A DNA stretch of 64,000 nt from Nonomuraea sp. NEAU-A123 (lineage in GTDB: Bacteria; Actinomycetota; Actinomycetes; Streptosporangiales; Streptosporangiaceae): the NCBI RefSeq assembly GCF_018603905.1, contig NZ_JAHFZZ010000031.1, positions 53,114 through 117,113 on the forward strand. The letters are read 5' to 3'. This document shows, piece after piece, positions 62,086 to 64,000 of this stretch; positions within the stretch are counted from its first letter, which is position 1, and each line of letters starts with the position of its first letter. The translations under genes were made by a program, and so were the position numbers. The notes beneath the pieces are model-generated. The model worked only from the letters and a program-made list of their open reading frames with translations, searched no databases and was not told the DNA's origin.

Positions 62086-63357
62086 TCAGCCGGCGAGGGC
62101 GGCGTTGGCCTCGGTCAGGAACTTCTGCGCGGCGGCGTCCGGTGTCGTCTTGGCGAAGACGACCTCCTCGGTGACGCGCTTGAGGATGTCATCCACCTGG
62201 AGGGCGCCCTTCGGCGGGGCGGCGATCGGGCTCAGCTCGCTCCTGACCTCGTCGATGAAGGCCAGCGTCTTCTGGTCGACGGCCGGCAGCTTGTCCTTGA
62301 CGGCCGCGAGCACCTTGGCGTTGATCGGCAGGCCGCGGTCGCTCAGCAGGATCGAGGCCGCGTCCGGGTCGTTGGTCATGAAGTCGATGAACTTGGCGGC
62401 TTCCGCGGGATGCTCGGACTTGGCGGCGACGGTGTAGAACATCGACGGCTGCAGGAACATGCCGCTGGTGGTCGCCTCCTTCGTCTTGGGCATGCGCAGC
62501 AGGGTCAGCTCCTGGCCGGACGCCTTGGACAGGCCGCCGAGCTGGTTGCTCCACCACATGCCCGTCGCGCCCGTGTTGGTGCCCAGCGGCGACTGTTCGA
62601 CCCCGCCCGCGATCAGCTCGGAGCTCTTCGCGGCGTCAGGCGAGCCCTTGGTCTGGATGAGTTGCTGGTCGATGGCCCACCAGGCCTTCAGCGTGTCAGG
62701 CGAGACGCCCAGCTTCTTACCGTCGTAGAGCTTCTCGCCGCGCTGGGCCGCGAAGATCTGCAGCCAGGCGGGGTTGTAGTTGTACTCGGCTCCCGTGAGG
62801 CCGACACCGCTCGCGCTGATCTGCTTGGCCAGGTTGATCCAGTCGTCCCAGGTCCAGCTCTTGTCGTCGGGCACCTTCTGCTTGGCCTTCTCGATCGTCG
62901 CCTTGTTGACGAGCATGGAGAAGGCGTTGACGCCGGAGGGAATGGCGTACTGCTTGCCGTCGATGTTGCCGGCGGCGAGCGCCTGCTGGTCGAAGTCGGT
63001 CGTGATCACCTTGCCCGCCATGTCCGCCAGAGCGCCGCGTCCGGCGTACTCGCCCAAACCGCGGATCTCGATGCTCATGACGTCAGGGGCGTCGTTCGCC
63101 GCCACCTTGGTGGCGAGTTTCTCGTAGTAGCTGTTGAAGTCGGAGAAGTCGCCTTCGACGTTGATGGTCGGGTTCTTCTCCTCGAACTTCTTGATCACCT
63201 GCTCGGTGAGCTTCTGCCGGGAGTCGCTGCCCCAGTAGGAGAAGCGGAGTTCGACCTTGTCTCCGGCGGCCTTGTCACCGCTGCCGCCGCAGGCGGCGAC
63301 CGACGTCATCACGGTGGCCGCGAGCAGGGCGACCGTCCACATCTTTCTAGGCTGCAC
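62086..63357 (-). CDS. Sugar ABC transporter substrate-binding lipoprotein
   Basis: The 423-residue family 1 extracellular binding protein has a lipobox SVAAC after the hydrophobic MWTVALLAATVMTSVAAC segment (Cys near residue 23), then the binding-protein pattern VELRFSYWGSDSRQKLTEQV, PTINVEGDFSDFNSYYEKL, APDVMSIEIRGLGEYAGRG and LLVNKATIEKAK-like LVNKATIEKAKQKVP. It is second in a leftward operon, 34 bases after the permease gene, and before a Gfo/Idh/MocA dehydrogenase. Substrate: most likely an oligosaccharide or sugar derivative; not determinable. Confidence 0.92.
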   Translation of the reverse strand: MQPRKMWTVALLAATVMTSVAACGGSGDKAAGDKVELRFSYWGSDSRQKLTEQVIKKFEEKNPTINVEGDFSDFNSYYEKLATKVAANDAPDVMSIEIRGLGEYAGRGALADMAGKVITTDFDQQALAAGNIDGKQYAIPSGVNAFSMLVNKATIEKAKQKVPDDKSWTWDDWINLAKQISASGVGLTGAEYNYNPAWLQIFAAQRGEKLYDGKKLGVSPDTLKAWWAIDQQLIQTKGSPDAAKSSELIAGGVEQSPLGTNTGATGMWWSNQLGGLSKASGQELTLLRMPKTKEATTSGMFLQPSMFYTVAAKSEHPAEAAKFIDFMTNDPDAASILLSDRGLPINAKVLAAVKDKLPAVDQKTLAFIDEVRSELSPIAAPPKGALQVDDILKRVTEEVVFAKTTPDAAAQKFLTEANAALAG

Positions 63358-63391
63358 GGCTCTACCTCCTGGTCAAGAGTTGCGGGGGGTG

Positions 63392-64000
63392 TTACTTCAG
63401 GCCGGTGGTCGCTACACCACGGATCAGGTACTTCTGGCCGGCCAGGAAGAATCCGAAGATCGGCCCTAGCGACACGATCGACATCGCGAACATCGGCCCC
63501 CACGAGGACTCGCCGCTGGAGTCGAGGAACTGACGCAGCGCGACGGCGACCGTGAGGTTGTCGGAGTTCGTGAGATACAGGTTCTGGCTGAAGAAGTCGT
63601 TCCATGTCCAGATGAAGGTGAAGATGCCGGTCGTGGCGAGGGCCGGGGTGCAGAGCGGGAGGATCACCTGCAGGAAGATCCGCCAGTAGCCCGCGCCGTC
63701 GATGGAGGCGGCCTCGTCCAGCTCTCTGGGCAGGGTGCGGATGAACTGCACCATGAGGAAGATGAAGAACGCGTCGGTGGCCAGGAACTTCGGCACGATC
63801 AGCGGCCAGATCGTGTTGATCCAGTCGAGCTTGGAGAACACGATGTACTGCGGCACGACCGTCACGTGGTAGGGCAGCATGATCGAGCCGAGCATGAGCG
63901 CGAACCACAGCTTCTTCAACGGGAAGTTCAGCCGGGCGAAAGCGTAGGCGGCCAGCGAGCAGGCCACCAGGTTCGCCACCACCGTCAGGCCCGTCAGGAC
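63392..64000 (-). CDS. Carbohydrate ABC transporter permease (MalG-like), C-terminal part; runs off the right edge
   Basis: The visible 202 residues hold at least four membrane helices (LWFALMLGSIMLPYHVTVVP, FFIFLMVQFIRTL and GIFTFIWTWNDFF among them) and the EAA loop EAASIDGAGYWRIFLQVILP, which contacts the ATPase subunit. It ends GVATTGLK, the usual MalG-type C-terminus. The start is outside the window. It is the upstream member of the sugar-uptake operon; the partner permease and probably an ATPase lie to the right or elsewhere. Confidence 0.9.
   Translation of the reverse strand, partial: VLTGLTVVANLVACSLAAYAFARLNFPLKKLWFALMLGSIMLPYHVTVVPQYIVFSKLDWINTIWPLIVPKFLATDAFFIFLMVQFIRTLPRELDEAASIDGAGYWRIFLQVILPLCTPALATTGIFTFIWTWNDFFSQNLYLTNSDNLTVAVALRQFLDSSGESSWGPMFAMSIVSLGPIFGFFLAGQKYLIRGVATTGLK

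Overview
The window is high-GC actinomycete chromosome. The codon use is strongly GC-biased, GTG and TTG starts are common, and the content is typical of filamentous actinomycetes: a BREX type 2 (Pgl) operon, SpdB/FtsK-type plasmid-transfer genes, and many LysR, SDR, P450 and VOC genes. A Streptosporangiales-like or Streptomyces-like host fits, but the genus cannot be fixed from the sequence alone.

Layout. (1) 1-6011: the 5' part of a type I-E-like cas3 reads off the left edge. It diverges from a 71-unit CRISPR array (28-nt repeat, 61-nt period). The leader is inferred to lie at 1548-1751, because the repeats decay toward the right end. (2) 6033-6854: a DUF6193-like protein. (3) 6962-17749: a compact divergent cluster. 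A RibD-like deaminase and an XRE/TPR regulator are on the minus strand. On the plus strand, mostly with ATGA/GTGA overlaps, are a thymidylate-synthase-fold enzyme with an Asp at the base-recognition position, a NodU-type O-carbamoyltransferase (frameshifted), a CgeB-like glycosyltransferase, a P-loop kinase, a SAM methyltransferase, an APH-fold kinase, a histidine phosphatase and an APH-epimerase fusion. It reads like a pathway that builds and decorates a modified pyrimidine nucleotide or nucleoside. I know of no described cluster with exactly this set. (4) 18683-37303: a six-gene BREX type 2 operon, pglW-pglX-pglY-pglZ-brxD-brxHI. pglX is split into two ORFs by a -1 frame change. Its right border is a patchwork of gene scraps, one of them a copy of part of the epimerase gene at 16.85 kb.

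(5) 37867-45032: a secreted protein, a one-pass HTH/SH3 membrane protein, plasmid-transfer genes (FtsK-like tra, a small membrane protein, SpdB), a tRNA 3'-end-like attachment site, a decayed tyrosine integrase and a VOC protein. Together they are the remains of one or more actinomycete integrative conjugative elements. (6) 45401-54858: accessory metabolism and regulation, comprising a flavin monooxygenase, two small unknown proteins, a serine beta-lactamase-like hydrolase, VOC proteins, two LysR regulators, an SDR, a dead integrase and a secreted TIM-barrel-like protein. (7) 55099-59881: a minus-strand run of a ferredoxin-ferredoxin reductase fusion, a P450 and a PoxB-type ThDP enzyme, which looks like a P450 with its own electron chain. 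(8) 60091-64000: a GNAT acetyltransferase facing a sugar-uptake operon (ABC permease, lipoprotein binding protein, Gfo/Idh/MocA dehydrogenase) that runs off the right edge.

Together the left 45 kb looks like an accessory region: two defence systems flank a nucleotide-modification-like cluster, and recombination scars are frequent. Function assignments come from motifs read by eye; no database search was run.
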